From NCBI GenBank assembly GCA_017399005.1, contig JAFQEO010000021.1, positions 1 through 38,806 of the forward strand: a stretch of DNA of 38,806 bases, in the 5' to 3' direction. Below, in pieces: positions 17,468 through 26,350 of this stretch. The notes under the pieces are model-generated. The model did not search any database. It saw only the letters and a list, made by a program, of their open reading frames with translations, and had not been told where the DNA came from. Positions within the stretch are counted from its first letter, which is position 1. Each line of letters begins with the position of its first letter. The position numbers and the translations under genes are program-made. The DNA is from Peptococcaceae bacterium (lineage in GTDB: Bacteria > Bacillota > Peptococcia > Peptococcales > Peptococcaceae).

Positions 17468-17674
17468 ATGCAGATGAATCAGATTGACATTATTTTTAAA
17501 ATTGCCGGTATCGGGATTCTGACCGCCGTGCTGCACAGTGTTCTCAAATCTATGGGGAAAGAGGATCAGGCTGCTTTAGCGGCACTGGCAGGGTTGGCTA
17601 TCGTACTGTTTATGGTAATTGAACTGCTGGCAGAACTGTTTACTTATGTACGAACGGTATTTCTGCTGTATTAG
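17468..17674 (+). CDS. spoIIIAC: Stage III sporulation protein AC
   Basis: The 68-residue membrane protein has two hydrophobic helices. MNQIDIIFKIAGIGILTAVL is followed by a polar loop with KSMGKEDQA, the family's most conserved segment. AGGAGG lies six bases before the ATG at 17468. Its size and position between AB and AD are canonical. Confidence 0.9.
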   Translation: MQMNQIDIIFKIAGIGILTAVLHSVLKSMGKEDQAALAALAGLAIVLFMVIELLAELFTYVRTVFLLY

Positions 17675-17686
17675 CTGGAGGCAGAT

Positions 17687-18070
17687 ATGAGTATTTTTCA
17701 GGTACTGGGCTGCGGTTTTCTGGTTCTGGTTTTGTGGCTGGTACTGCAGCAGTATAAAAGCAGTGTCAGTGTGTTTGTGGTAACAGCATTTGGCGCAATT
17801 GTTTTTCTGAATATTGCCGGACAACTGCAGAATGTTCTGCAGACACTAACGCGACTCAGTGAACAGGCTGGCGTTAATGTGATTTATCTGACCACAGTTT
17901 TTAAAATTATTGGAATCGCCTGGCTGACAGAATTCTTTTGTCAGGTATGTCGCGATGCGGGCAGCAGTGCTCTGGCAGTAAAAGTGGAGTTTGCAGCAAA
18001 GGTCGCAATTCTGCTGCTGGCATTTCCGGTGCTGACAGCTGTACTGGAAAGTATAACAGCGATTCTGTAG
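17687..18070 (+). CDS. spoIIIAD: Stage III sporulation protein AD
   Basis: The 127-residue polytopic membrane protein is related to AC, with helices near 3-20, 28-48, 66-85 and 100-120. The stretch VIYLTTVFKIIGIAWLTEF and the CRDAGSSALAVKVEFAAK segment are typical of AD. It begins 12 bases after spoIIIAC and ends 12 bases before spoIIIAE. Confidence 0.9.
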   Translation: MSIFQVLGCGFLVLVLWLVLQQYKSSVSVFVVTAFGAIVFLNIAGQLQNVLQTLTRLSEQAGVNVIYLTTVFKIIGIAWLTEFFCQVCRDAGSSALAVKVEFAAKVAILLLAFPVLTAVLESITAIL

Positions 18071-18082
18071 GGAGGGAAGCAG

Positions 18083-19141
18083 ATGGACTGGCTGGATGGA
18101 CTGGATACGGATACGTTGCTGCGGACCATGGAGAAGGAACTCCAGAATGAGCTGCCGGGCTTTTCGATTCGTCAGCTTTTTGAAAAATTGCTGAATGGAG
18201 AAAATGGGCTGGATATTGCAACTCTGCTGCAGCAGGCTGCCGATGTTATATGGAATTCTGCCACGGCACAGCTGGATTTACTTGGACAGCTGATTCTGCT
18301 GGCTGTTGTTTTTGCATTGCTGCGTCAGATGGAGAGCAGTTTCAGCAGCGGGAATATCCAGAAAGTATCCGGTATGGTGATACAGGCCGTGGCTGTTCTG
18401 CTGATTCTTCAGAGTGGTCAGCAGGTGCTGGAATATGCCGCTGATGCAGTGAATCGGATGTCTGCCATTATGACAGCTTTGTTGCCGGTACAGCTATTGC
18501 TTATGACAGGGCTTGGCAATGTAAAAACAGCAGGGCTCCTGCAGCCGTCCATGCTTTTTACTGTACAGGCGGCAGCATGGTTTTTTCAGAAAATAATTCT
18601 GCCGCTGATTACCATGGAATTTCTGCTGAAGCTGGTGAACAGTTTCAGTGATATTTACCGATTGACCGGGCTGGCATCTTTTCTGCGAAAAGCGGTACTG
18701 ACAAGTATCAGTTTTTTTGTGATGCTGTTTCTGGCATTTCTCAGCCTGCAGGGAATTGGCGGACAGGCTATGGATCATCTGGCACTGCGCACAGTAAAAT
18801 ATATTACCGGCAATGCAGTACCGGTGGTGGGCGGTATGTTGTCCGGGCTGATGGACACCTTTTTGAGCGGAGGAATGGTTATACGGAATGTGGCCGGAAT
18901 GACTGGTCTGTTGGTAATTCTGATTCTGACAGTATTGCCGGCAATGAAAATTTTAGTGCTGTATTTTCTTTATCATTTTGCAGCAGCATTGTTACAGCCG
19001 CTGGGGGAAAGTCCTTTAACCGGGCTTCTGGAACAGACAGCGGGCAGTTTTATGCTGGCGTTTGCAGTGGTTGCACTGACTGGAGTGTTATTCTTTTTTA
19101 TGATTTTAATTGTGCTGGCAGCCAGCGGCACAATCTTGTAG
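18083..19141 (+). CDS. spoIIIAE: Stage III sporulation protein AE
   Basis: The 352-residue polytopic membrane protein is the permease-like component of the SpoIIIA complex. About eight hydrophobic helices run from residue 65 to the end, with family stretches NRMSAIMTALLPVQLLLM, LRTVKYITGNAVPVVGGMLS and FYFLYHFAAALLQPLGESP-like segments. It is shorter than Bacillus AE (about 400) and begins with an acidic, non-hydrophobic region (MDWLDGLDTDTLLR) instead of the N-terminal signal sequence I recall in Bacillus. Only 12 bases separate it from spoIIIAD, so there is no room for a longer start. Confidence 0.93.
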   Translation: MDWLDGLDTDTLLRTMEKELQNELPGFSIRQLFEKLLNGENGLDIATLLQQAADVIWNSATAQLDLLGQLILLAVVFALLRQMESSFSSGNIQKVSGMVIQAVAVLLILQSGQQVLEYAADAVNRMSAIMTALLPVQLLLMTGLGNVKTAGLLQPSMLFTVQAAAWFFQKIILPLITMEFLLKLVNSFSDIYRLTGLASFLRKAVLTSISFFVMLFLAFLSLQGIGGQAMDHLALRTVKYITGNAVPVVGGMLSGLMDTFLSGGMVIRNVAGMTGLLVILILTVLPAMKILVLYFLYHFAAALLQPLGESPLTGLLEQTAGSFMLAFAVVALTGVLFFFMILIVLAASGTIL

Positions 19142-19151
19142 GAGGTGTACG

Positions 19152-19667
19152 ATGGATCTGATTCGCACAGTGATGCTGAATGTGCTTGTGATAGTCTTTC
19201 TGACAACGATACTGGATATATTGTTGCCGGAGGGTACTATGCGCCGGTATGTGAAAATGACAATGGGATTTTTTGTGGTAATGACATTGCTGCAGCCGGT
19301 GATGCAGATTCTGCATCCCGAGGGGCTTATACAGCAGTGGACACTGGCCGTGCCAGAGACTGCGCAGAGCACCATTGCAGTGCAGGGGGAAATGTATGAT
19401 CTGCAGCAGCGGCAGATAGACCAGATGTATCAGGAAACGGTGAATCAGCAGATTACATCATTGCTGTTATTATCTACGGAACTGGAGAATTTTTCTGTGA
19501 ATTGTGTGCTGGAGGAACGATGCCTGAAACAGATCCAGATTGAGGCAGTTGCCGGGGAATCACTGGATACTGATAGAATATCGAAGGCATTAAGTGGTTA
19601 CTATGGACTGCCTGCCAGTCAGATTATTATTACAGTCGGGGAGGAAACGAATAATGCGCTGGAGTGA
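19152..19667 (+). CDS. spoIIIAF: Stage III sporulation protein AF
   Basis: The 171-residue protein has two N-terminal membrane helices (about 7-23 and 34-52, LQPVMQILHP at the end of the second) and a soluble C-terminal domain with a ring-building-motif-like fold in known homologues (KQIQIEAVAGE, KALSGYYGLPASQIII). GGAGGTG precedes the ATG. The last 14 bases overlap spoIIIAG. Confidence 0.9.
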   Translation: MDLIRTVMLNVLVIVFLTTILDILLPEGTMRRYVKMTMGFFVVMTLLQPVMQILHPEGLIQQWTLAVPETAQSTIAVQGEMYDLQQRQIDQMYQETVNQQITSLLLLSTELENFSVNCVLEERCLKQIQIEAVAGESLDTDRISKALSGYYGLPASQIIITVGEETNNALE

Positions 19668-20235
19668 ATTGAATCAGAAGCAGAAACAGAATTTTATCCG
19701 GCTGGCTGTGCTGGCTCTTCTGGGTGTCGGGCTGCTGCTGGCAGGTGGTCAGACGGGGCAGCAGAATGAAACACAGAATCCGGATTTGTATGCACAGTCA
19801 GTCAGTCCGAAAGCTACATCGCAGAATTCTACTGTGGGACAGATGGAGCAGCAGCTGGAACAGACACTGATGAAAGTAAAAGATGCGGGACAGGTGACGG
19901 TACAGATTGCTGTTCATACGATGGGGAGAAAAGAATATGCCTGTGATGTCCAGAAAACAGAACGGCGAACAATCGAAGAAAACGGTGAGCAGATACAGGA
20001 GACAGTTGAGCAGCAGGAACAGCGTTCAGTTGTGCAGCCTGCCGGTCAGCAGGGAGGACTGCTGATAGAGGAGACCATGCCGGAAATTCGAGGTGTGTTA
20101 ATTGTGGCATCCGGAGCCAGTCATGCAGTTGTACAGGAGCAGCTTCTGCAGGCAGCGTCAACGCTGCTGGAGATTTCGGCGGAAAAGATAGTGGTTTTGC
20201 CGGGTACAGGAGGTGATGCAGATGGAACGCTTTAA
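19654..20235 (+). CDS. spoIIIAG: Stage III sporulation protein AG
   Basis: The 193-residue single-pass protein forms the large ring of the channel in Bacillus. A cytoplasmic start is followed by a membrane helix (about 16-33), a Gln-rich linker, and a ring domain with LEQTLMKVKDAGQVTVQIAV, a long Glu/Gln-rich insert (about 95-140) and PEIRGVLIVASGA. GGGGAGGA lies before the ATG at 19654. It overlaps AF and AH at its ends, implying translational coupling. Confidence 0.92.
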   Translation: MRWSELNQKQKQNFIRLAVLALLGVGLLLAGGQTGQQNETQNPDLYAQSVSPKATSQNSTVGQMEQQLEQTLMKVKDAGQVTVQIAVHTMGRKEYACDVQKTERRTIEENGEQIQETVEQQEQRSVVQPAGQQGGLLIEETMPEIRGVLIVASGASHAVVQEQLLQAASTLLEISAEKIVVLPGTGGDADGTL

Positions 20236-20812
20236 ACGGGTACTGGCAGCAGCTGCGGGAACAGTATGTGCGGCACTGCTGGCTATGGGTGTTATTGGTA
20301 ATCTGTTTCTCGGAAATACAGTGGAGTCGATAGAGGCAGAGCAGAATATGAAGCCGGTTTCAGCCCTATGGGAGGAACAGTATACGATGGAACAGATGCA
20401 GACCACGGAAACGGTATTGTCTGTAGATTCAGCCAGGCAGAAAGAAAAATCTGCAGAGAGGCAGGAAAAACTGCTTGAAAATCAGGTGGCAGCGTTGCGG
20501 ATGAAACGGGACAGCAGCTGGCAGCGCTTACAGAACAGTATACAGAATCTGGAGCCGGAAGAGCAGAAGCAAATGCAGTCATACACATTGCTGCAGTATA
20601 AAGAACAGCGGCTGGAAGTCCTTTTGGAGGCAAGAGGCGTTACTCCTTGCCTGGTACTGCTGGAAGAACAGCAGGCAAATATTCTTGCGGATGAGAAAGT
20701 GCTGGCAGAACAGCCTGACAGAATATTTGATCTGGTGCAGCGAAATAGCGAATATCCGGCAGAACAGATTATTCTGGTTCCGCTGAAAACAGAAAACAAT
20801 GTAGCTGGATAA
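20222..20812 (+). CDS. spoIIIAH: Stage III sporulation protein AH
   Basis: The 196-residue single-pass membrane protein is, in Bacillus, the mother-cell partner of forespore SpoIIQ in the intercellular channel. A membrane helix lies at about 9-30, then a coiled-coil-rich stalk (about 70-130, many Glu/Gln/Lys), then a YscJ/FliF-like domain (VTPCLVLLEEQQANILADE, NSEYPAEQIILVPL). The ATG at 20222 lies eight bases after AGGAGG. The ATG at 20216 is too close to that site. The SpoIIQ gene is not in the window. A terminator follows. Confidence 0.9.
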   Translation: MERFKRVLAAAAGTVCAALLAMGVIGNLFLGNTVESIEAEQNMKPVSALWEEQYTMEQMQTTETVLSVDSARQKEKSAERQEKLLENQVAALRMKRDSSWQRLQNSIQNLEPEEQKQMQSYTLLQYKEQRLEVLLEARGVTPCLVLLEEQQANILADEKVLAEQPDRIFDLVQRNSEYPAEQIILVPLKTENNVAG

Positions 20813-20899
20813 AGCGTATAATTATAACCGGTAACCTGCATATTTTAAAAATAAAAAATAAAATACGGTTGCTTTTAAAGAGACGGAAACAAAGTTCAG

Positions 20900-20951
20900 A
20901 GACGGAATAACAGCCATTACGGCTTGTTATTTCGTCTTTGAATTTTTTTCT
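20900..20951 (+). terminator. Terminator after the spoIIIA operon
   Basis: A long stem (left arm from 20900, right arm ending at 20937; about 15 pairs with one G-T mismatch-type pair and one bulge) has loop ATTAC, followed by TTGAATTTTTTT. Confidence 0.8.
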
Positions 20952-21001
20952 CTATTTTATGCAGAATTTATGCAAATGCAGTTTAATTTTTAAAAAAATA
21001 C

Positions 21002-21010
21002 TGGTATACT
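21002..21010 (+). promoter_or_regulatory. Extended -10 promoter for the asp23-recN gene run
   Basis: TGGTATACT is an extended -10. The -35 region at 17 bases (TTTAAT, 20982-20987) is weak. It lies about 40 bases before the Asp23-family start. Confidence 0.5.
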
Positions 21011-21047
21011 AAGATAGAGTATAACCATATGAGTTGGGGTGAAGGCT

Positions 21048-21473
21048 ATGCCTGAAAGTAAAAGTCAGGAACATACTGCCGGCGAAACAGTAAATGCATA
21101 CGGCAGTATAAAAATTTCCGAAGATGCCATTGCCGGTATTGTCAGTATGGTGGCGGCACAAATTAAAGGTATTTCTGCGATGTCCGGCAGCATGACTTCC
21201 GGTTTGACTGAGATGCTTGGGAAAAAGAACCTGACCAAAGGGGTCAAGGTAGAACTGGACGATCAGGATGTTATCATTGCATTATATATTTTTGTAGAAT
21301 ATGGTGTTAAAATTCCAAAACTGGCGCTGGAAATCCAGAATCATGTACGGGATGCTATTCAGAATATGACAGGGCTGCGTGTAAAGGAAGTCAATATCTA
21401 TGTACAGGGGATTTCCTTTGACCACACGGAACCGGTAGAAGAAATTGAAGAAAATCAGGAAACAGAGGTGTAA
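21048..21473 (+). CDS. Asp23/Gls24 family envelope stress protein (YqhY-like)
   Basis: The 141-residue protein shows the Asp23 domain: YGSIKISEDAIAGIVSMVAAQIKGISAM near the N-terminus, KGVKVELDDQDVIIALYIFVEYGVKIP in the middle, and MTGLRVKEVNIYVQGISF at the end. It matches the Bacillus gene yqhY in family and place, just before nusB. In Bacillus YqhY is linked to control of fatty acid synthesis, and the neighbouring accBC genes found there are missing here. An upstream GTG at 21039 is less likely than the ATG at 21048. Confidence 0.88.
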   Translation: MPESKSQEHTAGETVNAYGSIKISEDAIAGIVSMVAAQIKGISAMSGSMTSGLTEMLGKKNLTKGVKVELDDQDVIIALYIFVEYGVKIPKLALEIQNHVRDAIQNMTGLRVKEVNIYVQGISFDHTEPVEEIEENQETEV

Positions 21474-21477
21474 TTAT

Positions 21478-22017
21478 ATGAGACATCAGAGCCGAGAAAC
21501 CGCATTTAAAATTATTTATCAGATTGATGTTGGAAAAAACGATTTGGAAACTGCACTGCAGCACACTATGAACAATGACGGGCTGAATGCCAGGGAACAG
21601 GTTTTCTGTACCGAACTGGTTACAGCTGTGGAAGATAGACTGGAAGAAATCGATGCAATTATTCAGAAACACACCACTGGCTGGAAAGTGGAACGCATGA
21701 TGAGCGTAGATCGCAATCTGTTACGTCTTGCTGTATATGAAATGCTTTACAGTGCACATATTTCGCCAAAAGGTGCAATTAACGAAGTACTGGACATTGC
21801 AAAAGTATACGGTAAAAAAGAATCGGTGGGCTTTATCAACAGTATTCTGGATAAAGTGCTGAAAAATGAAGAAAAACGCGACAATCTGGTGACAGAAGCG
21901 GCAGCAGAAGTAATGGCACAGCCTCCAACATTAGATCAGACTGAACCGGCTGTTATTGAGCAGGAACTGAGCGAGGAAGAAGCTGCCAGTATTCTGGGTG
22001 GCAAAGTAACAGAATAA
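21478..22017 (+). CDS. nusB: Transcription antitermination factor NusB
   Basis: The 179-residue all-helical RNA-binding protein of the NusB-NusE complex is used in rRNA transcription. It starts with the usual SRETAFKIIYQIDVG, and the helical core ends with SPKGAINEVLDIAKVYGKKESVGFINSILDKV. A 40-residue acidic C-terminal tail (about 140-179) exceeds the normal ~135-140 residues and looks disordered. GAGGTG before the ATG overlaps the end of the Asp23 gene, so the two are coupled. Confidence 0.93.
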   Translation: MRHQSRETAFKIIYQIDVGKNDLETALQHTMNNDGLNAREQVFCTELVTAVEDRLEEIDAIIQKHTTGWKVERMMSVDRNLLRLAVYEMLYSAHISPKGAINEVLDIAKVYGKKESVGFINSILDKVLKNEEKRDNLVTEAAAEVMAQPPTLDQTEPAVIEQELSEEEAASILGGKVTE

Positions 22018-22087
22018 TTTTTGAGACGAGTACCTGACTGTAAAAATACAGATGCGGTATAAAATGTACGGAAAAGCAGGTGACAGT

Positions 22088-23305
22088 ATGCAGACACAAC
22101 GGGAGATTCTGTCTGTCAGTGATATTAATTTATATATCAAAAATCTATTGCAGCAGGATGGCCGTATGAGCAGTGTCCTGGTGCGGGGTGAGATTTCCAA
22201 CTTTACCCGTCATAGTTCGGGACATCTGTACTTTTCGCTGAAAGATAGAACCGGCAGCATTAAATGCGTGATGTTTCGCAGCAATGCACAGCGTCTGCAG
22301 TTTCAGCCTGCTCACGGTATGGAAGTGCTAATAGCTGGGTATGTATCCGTATATGAGCGGGACGGAGTCTATCAGCTTTATGCGGAACAGATGATGCAGG
22401 CTGGCGCCGGTGCTCTGCATATGGCTTACGAAAAACTGAAAGCAAAACTGCTGGCTGAAGGGCTGTTTGATAAAGACCGTAAGCGATCGCTTCCGTTTCT
22501 GCCGCAGAAAATCGGGATTGTGACATCACCGACCGGTGCGGCTATCCGCGATTTGCTGTCGATTATTCGCCGGCGTAACCCGGCAGTGTCGGTGTATGTA
22601 GTGCCGGCTATCGTGCAGGGAAAAGAGGGTATTGCCTCAATCTGTCAGTCGCTGGATATTCTGTATCAGCAGGATATGGATGTGATTATTACAGGGCGCG
22701 GAGGCGGTTCTCTGGAAGAACTGTGGTGTTTTAATGAAGAAGCGGTTGTGCGGAAGATTGCTGCAAGTCCGGTGCCGATTATCAGTGCAGTGGGGCATGA
22801 AACCGATGTGACTCTGGCGGATTTTGCAGCAGATGTACGGGCTGCTACGCCGTCGATGGCTGCGGAACTGGCCGTGCCGGTGCAGGCACAGCTTCAGGAG
22901 GAACTGATGCTGCGGCATCGCAGTCTGATTCAGCGGTATGAAAGCTGCCTGCGCCAGAAACGATTACGTCTGGAACATCTGGCTCAGCATCGGATTCTAC
23001 AGAAACCGGAACTGCTTTTACAGGACCGGCAGCAGCTGCTGGATGACCGCACAGAACGTCTGCAGCAGGCGATAGAACAGATTTTACAGAAAAGACAGCA
23101 GCAGCTGGCAGCCGGTGCTGAGCAACTGAATGCGCTGAGCCCGCTGAATGTACTGAGTCGCGGCTATGCATTGTGTGAGAACAACGCAGGAAAACTGGTA
23201 CGTCGTGCTGATGATGTGGAAACGGGAGATACCATCACTGTGATACTGGAGCAGGGCCGGTTGTCGGCATCTGTGACAGGCAGGGAGGAAGACATATGGA
23301 AGTAA
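22088..23305 (+). CDS. xseA: Exodeoxyribonuclease VII large subunit
   Basis: The protein has 405 residues. It combines an N-terminal OB fold (LSVSDINLYIKNLL, GEISNFTRHSSGHLYFSLKD) with a central catalytic domain containing GIVTSPTGAAIRD, the DVIITGRGGGSLEELWCFN motif and SAVGHETDVTLADFAADVRAATPS, then a long coiled-coil segment (about 270-350). It cuts single-stranded DNA when assembled with many XseB subunits. AGGTGACAGT precedes the ATG at 22088. It overlaps xseB by ten bases. Confidence 0.95.
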   Translation: MQTQREILSVSDINLYIKNLLQQDGRMSSVLVRGEISNFTRHSSGHLYFSLKDRTGSIKCVMFRSNAQRLQFQPAHGMEVLIAGYVSVYERDGVYQLYAEQMMQAGAGALHMAYEKLKAKLLAEGLFDKDRKRSLPFLPQKIGIVTSPTGAAIRDLLSIIRRRNPAVSVYVVPAIVQGKEGIASICQSLDILYQQDMDVIITGRGGGSLEELWCFNEEAVVRKIAASPVPIISAVGHETDVTLADFAADVRAATPSMAAELAVPVQAQLQEELMLRHRSLIQRYESCLRQKRLRLEHLAQHRILQKPELLLQDRQQLLDDRTERLQQAIEQILQKRQQQLAAGAEQLNALSPLNVLSRGYALCENNAGKLVRRADDVETGDTITVILEQGRLSASVTGREEDIWK

Positions 23306-23514
23306 AAGAATTAAGCTATGAGCAGGCTATGGAACAGCTGGAGCAGACGCTCCGCCGGCTGGATGCCGGTGATCTTCCGCTGGAGGAAGCGATCAGCTGT
23401 TTTCAGGAAGGTCTGGAATATATAAAAGTCTGTCAGGCAAAACTGACAGCGGCAGAAGGTACCGTGAAGATTCTGCGCGGCGAAACCTTTGTGGATATGC
23501 AGGAATCAGTGTAA
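23296..23514 (+). CDS. xseB: Exodeoxyribonuclease VII small subunit
   Basis: The 72-residue helical hairpin protein has the XseB signature YEQAMEQLEQTLRRLDAGDLPLEEAI followed by FQEGLEYIKVCQAKL. It starts inside the end of xseA with GGGAGGA upstream, as expected for subunits made together. Length is normal. Confidence 0.93.
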   Translation: MEVKELSYEQAMEQLEQTLRRLDAGDLPLEEAISCFQEGLEYIKVCQAKLTAAEGTVKILRGETFVDMQESV

Positions 23515-23526
23515 GGAGTTTCAGCT

Positions 23527-24411
23527 ATGGATATTAAAACTTATATGAAAGAGGCACGTAATATCACCGATGCCCGTTTAAAAGAACTGCTGCCTGCTGA
23601 GACTGCCTACCCGGAAGTAATTCATCAGGCGATGGCCTACAGTGTATTTGCCGGCGGCAAACGGTTTCGGCCAATGCTTTGCCTTGCAGCCTGTGAAACA
23701 GTTTGCGGTGACTGGAAACCGTCGCTGGATGCGGCATGTGCGATGGAATGTATTCACACCTATTCGCTGATTCATGATGATCTGCCGGGAATGGATGATG
23801 ATGATTACCGCAGAGGCAAACTGACCAACCATAAGGTATTTGGTGAAGGTATGGCGATTCTGGCTGGTGATGCGCTGCTGACTTATGCCTTTGAAATTCT
23901 GGCAGGGATGGGCAGTGAAACGAACAGCCGTCAGATGTTGCAGATTATCCGAGAAGTGAGTAAAGCAAGCGGTACAGCTGGAATGATTGGCGGTCAGGTT
24001 GTAGATATTATTTCGGAGCAGACAAAGCCGACAGCCGAACTGCTGCAGTATATTCATAATAATAAAACTGGAGCGCTGATTGTGGCATCGGTGCGAATGG
24101 GAGCAATTCTGGGCGGTGCCGATGAAACACAGCTGGCAGCACTGACAGAATATGCGCATCAGCTAGGCCTCGCATTCCAGATTACCGATGATATTCTGGA
24201 TGTGGTTGGCGACGAAAGTAAAATCGGAAAACCGGTTGGCAGTGATGAAAAAAATGAGAAAGCAACTTTTCCGGCGCTGTTTGGTCTGGAACAGTCCCGC
24301 TTGATGGCGGATGAAGCTGTGCAGGCGGCTGTTACAGCACTGGAACCATTCGGCGAAAAGGCAGATATGCTAGTGCAGCTGGCACAGTATCTGCTGAGCA
24401 GAGAAAGTTAA
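23527..24411 (+). CDS. ispA: Polyprenyl synthetase, farnesyl (or geranylgeranyl) diphosphate synthase
   Basis: The protein has 294 residues. The first Asp-rich motif HDDLPGMDDDDYRRG (near residue 83) has the two-residue insertion typical of bacterial FPP synthases, GGKRFRP lies upstream of it, and the second motif is DDILDVVGD (near 222). It condenses isopentenyl diphosphate with allylic diphosphates. Chain length cannot be fixed from the motifs, but position before dxs matches ispA in Bacillus. It starts 12 bases after xseB. Confidence 0.92.
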   Translation: MDIKTYMKEARNITDARLKELLPAETAYPEVIHQAMAYSVFAGGKRFRPMLCLAACETVCGDWKPSLDAACAMECIHTYSLIHDDLPGMDDDDYRRGKLTNHKVFGEGMAILAGDALLTYAFEILAGMGSETNSRQMLQIIREVSKASGTAGMIGGQVVDIISEQTKPTAELLQYIHNNKTGALIVASVRMGAILGGADETQLAALTEYAHQLGLAFQITDDILDVVGDESKIGKPVGSDEKNEKATFPALFGLEQSRLMADEAVQAAVTALEPFGEKADMLVQLAQYLLSRES

Positions 24412-24466
24412 GATAAAAATACACAGAACAATTGACAATACAGATAGAGCAAAGAAGGTGAATGCA

Positions 24467-26338
24467 ATGCAGTATTTGCAGAACATAAAAAGTCCAGAAG
24501 ATATCAAACAGTTAAAAGTAACAGAATTAAAAGTTCTGGCGCAGGAAATCCGTCAGGAACTGATTCAGGTGGTATCACAGAATGGCGGTCATCTGGCACC
24601 AAATCTGGGAGTTGTAGAACTAACTCTGGCACTGCATATGGTATTTAACACACCAGATGATAAAATTGTCTGGGATGTGGGGCATCAGGCCTATGTGCAT
24701 AAAATTCTGACCGGCCGTTATGAACAGTTTCATACAGTTCGTACGCATGGTGGATTATCCGGTTTTCCGAAACGAAGTGAAAGTGTACATGACGTTTTTG
24801 GTGCCGGCCATAGCAGCACTTCCATTTCTGCAGCGGTCGGGCTAGCAAAAGCACGTGACTTACGCGGAGAGGAAAACAATGTGATTGCAGTTATCGGGGA
24901 TGGTGCTCTAACAGGCGGGATGCCGTATGAAGCGATGCTGAATGCAGGAAACAATAAAAGTAATCTGATAGTGATTCTAAACGATAATGAAATGTCTATC
25001 GACCCGAATGTGGGCGGCATGGCCGAATATCTGAGCCGGGCTCGCAGCAACCCATCCTACACAAAAAGTAAAGAAGATGTGGAGGAACTGCTGAAAAAAA
25101 TTCCAGCTATCGGCGATAAAATGTTTAAAGCAGCAGATAAGCTGAAAGATTCTCTGAAATATATGCTGGTTCCGGGTGTTCTGTTTGAGGAACTGGGATT
25201 TAAATATTACGGTCCTGTAAATGGGCATGATCTGGCGGCACTGCTGGCAGTATTGGAAAATGTGAAAAATATGAACTGTCCGGTGCTGGTACATGTGGTG
25301 ACCCGCAAAGGGAAAGGGTATGAACCGGCTGAGAAAAACCCGGATCTGTTCCATGGTGTGGGCGCATTTGATGTTGCAACCGGCCAGGTAAAAAGCAAAT
25401 CGACGATTCCGACCTATACATCGGTATTTGGTAAAACTCTGACAGCTCTTGGCAAGGAAGACAGCCGCATTGTAGGTATTACAGCAGCCATGGGCAAAGG
25501 AACCGGGATTAATATTTTCCAGGAGCAGTTTCCGCAGCGAACCATCGATGTGGGAATTGCAGAAGAACATGCGGTGACTATGGCGGCAGCTATGGCGTTA
25601 GATGGTTACAAACCGGTAGTCGCTATTTACTCCACATTCCTGCAGAGAGCTTATGACCAGATTCTGCATGATGTGGCACTGCAAAATGCACCGGTGGTGT
25701 TCTGTCTGGATAGAGCCGGCATTGTTGGTGATGATGGACCGACGCATCATGGTCTGTTTGATTTCTCTTATCTGCGGCACATCCCAGGTATGGTTTGTAT
25801 GGCGCCGAAAGATGAAAATGAGTTGCGTCACATGCTATATTCGGCACTGCAGTATGACTGCCCGGTATCGGTACGATATCCGCGCGGTGCAGGGCTTGGC
25901 GTTCCAATGGAGGAAACGCTGCATCAGCTGCCGTTAGGCAAGGCGGAAGTGCTGCAGCAGGGAAACCGTGTAACATTGCTGGCAATCGGCAGTATGGTGG
26001 CAGTAGCACAGCAGGCGGCAGCAAAACTGCAGGCAGAACTGGGTATTACCCCGACAGTCATCAATGCAAGATTTGTAAAACCGCTGGATGAAGAAACTAT
26101 TCTGCCGTATGCGAAAAACAGCGAACTGCTGGTAACCCTTGAGGAACATATGCTGGAAGGCGGCTTTGGTTCAGCGGTACTGGAGCTGCTGAACAAGAAC
26201 AATGTTGACAGTAGCCATGTACTGCGTATCGGTATTGGCGATGAATTTGTTCCGCACGGCAAAACAGATCTGCTGAAACAACTGGCAGGGCTTGACGCAG
26301 ACAGTGTAGCTGCAAAAGTGAAAGAATGCTTAAAGTAA
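24467..26338 (+). CDS. dxs: 1-deoxy-D-xylulose-5-phosphate synthase
   Basis: The 623-residue thiamine-diphosphate enzyme makes the first intermediate of the MEP isoprenoid pathway from pyruvate and glyceraldehyde 3-phosphate. The ThDP/Mg site GDGALTGGMPYEAMLNAG and NDNEMSIDPNVG are near residues 150-185, KGKGY is in the middle, and the catalytic Glu region GIAEEHAVTMAAAMAL is near 365. The C-terminal transketolase domain contains DRAGIVGDDGPTHHG. The GTG at 24458 is part of the AAGGTG site, so the ATG at 24467 is preferred. Confidence 0.96.
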   Translation: MQYLQNIKSPEDIKQLKVTELKVLAQEIRQELIQVVSQNGGHLAPNLGVVELTLALHMVFNTPDDKIVWDVGHQAYVHKILTGRYEQFHTVRTHGGLSGFPKRSESVHDVFGAGHSSTSISAAVGLAKARDLRGEENNVIAVIGDGALTGGMPYEAMLNAGNNKSNLIVILNDNEMSIDPNVGGMAEYLSRARSNPSYTKSKEDVEELLKKIPAIGDKMFKAADKLKDSLKYMLVPGVLFEELGFKYYGPVNGHDLAALLAVLENVKNMNCPVLVHVVTRKGKGYEPAEKNPDLFHGVGAFDVATGQVKSKSTIPTYTSVFGKTLTALGKEDSRIVGITAAMGKGTGINIFQEQFPQRTIDVGIAEEHAVTMAAAMALDGYKPVVAIYSTFLQRAYDQILHDVALQNAPVVFCLDRAGIVGDDGPTHHGLFDFSYLRHIPGMVCMAPKDENELRHMLYSALQYDCPVSVRYPRGAGLGVPMEETLHQLPLGKAEVLQQGNRVTLLAIGSMVAVAQQAAAKLQAELGITPTVINARFVKPLDEETILPYAKNSELLVTLEEHMLEGGFGSAVLELLNKNNVDSSHVLRIGIGDEFVPHGKTDLLKQLAGLDADSVAAKVKECLK

Positions 26339-26350
26339 GGTGACATAGAT

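Noticed and set aside
23578-24159. 193-residue minus-strand open frame
   Set aside because: It is the shadow of ispA. The coding strand carries both Asp-rich motifs.
24432-24437. TTGACA before dxs as a promoter
   Set aside because: There is no -10-like hexamer at 16-18 bases downstream.
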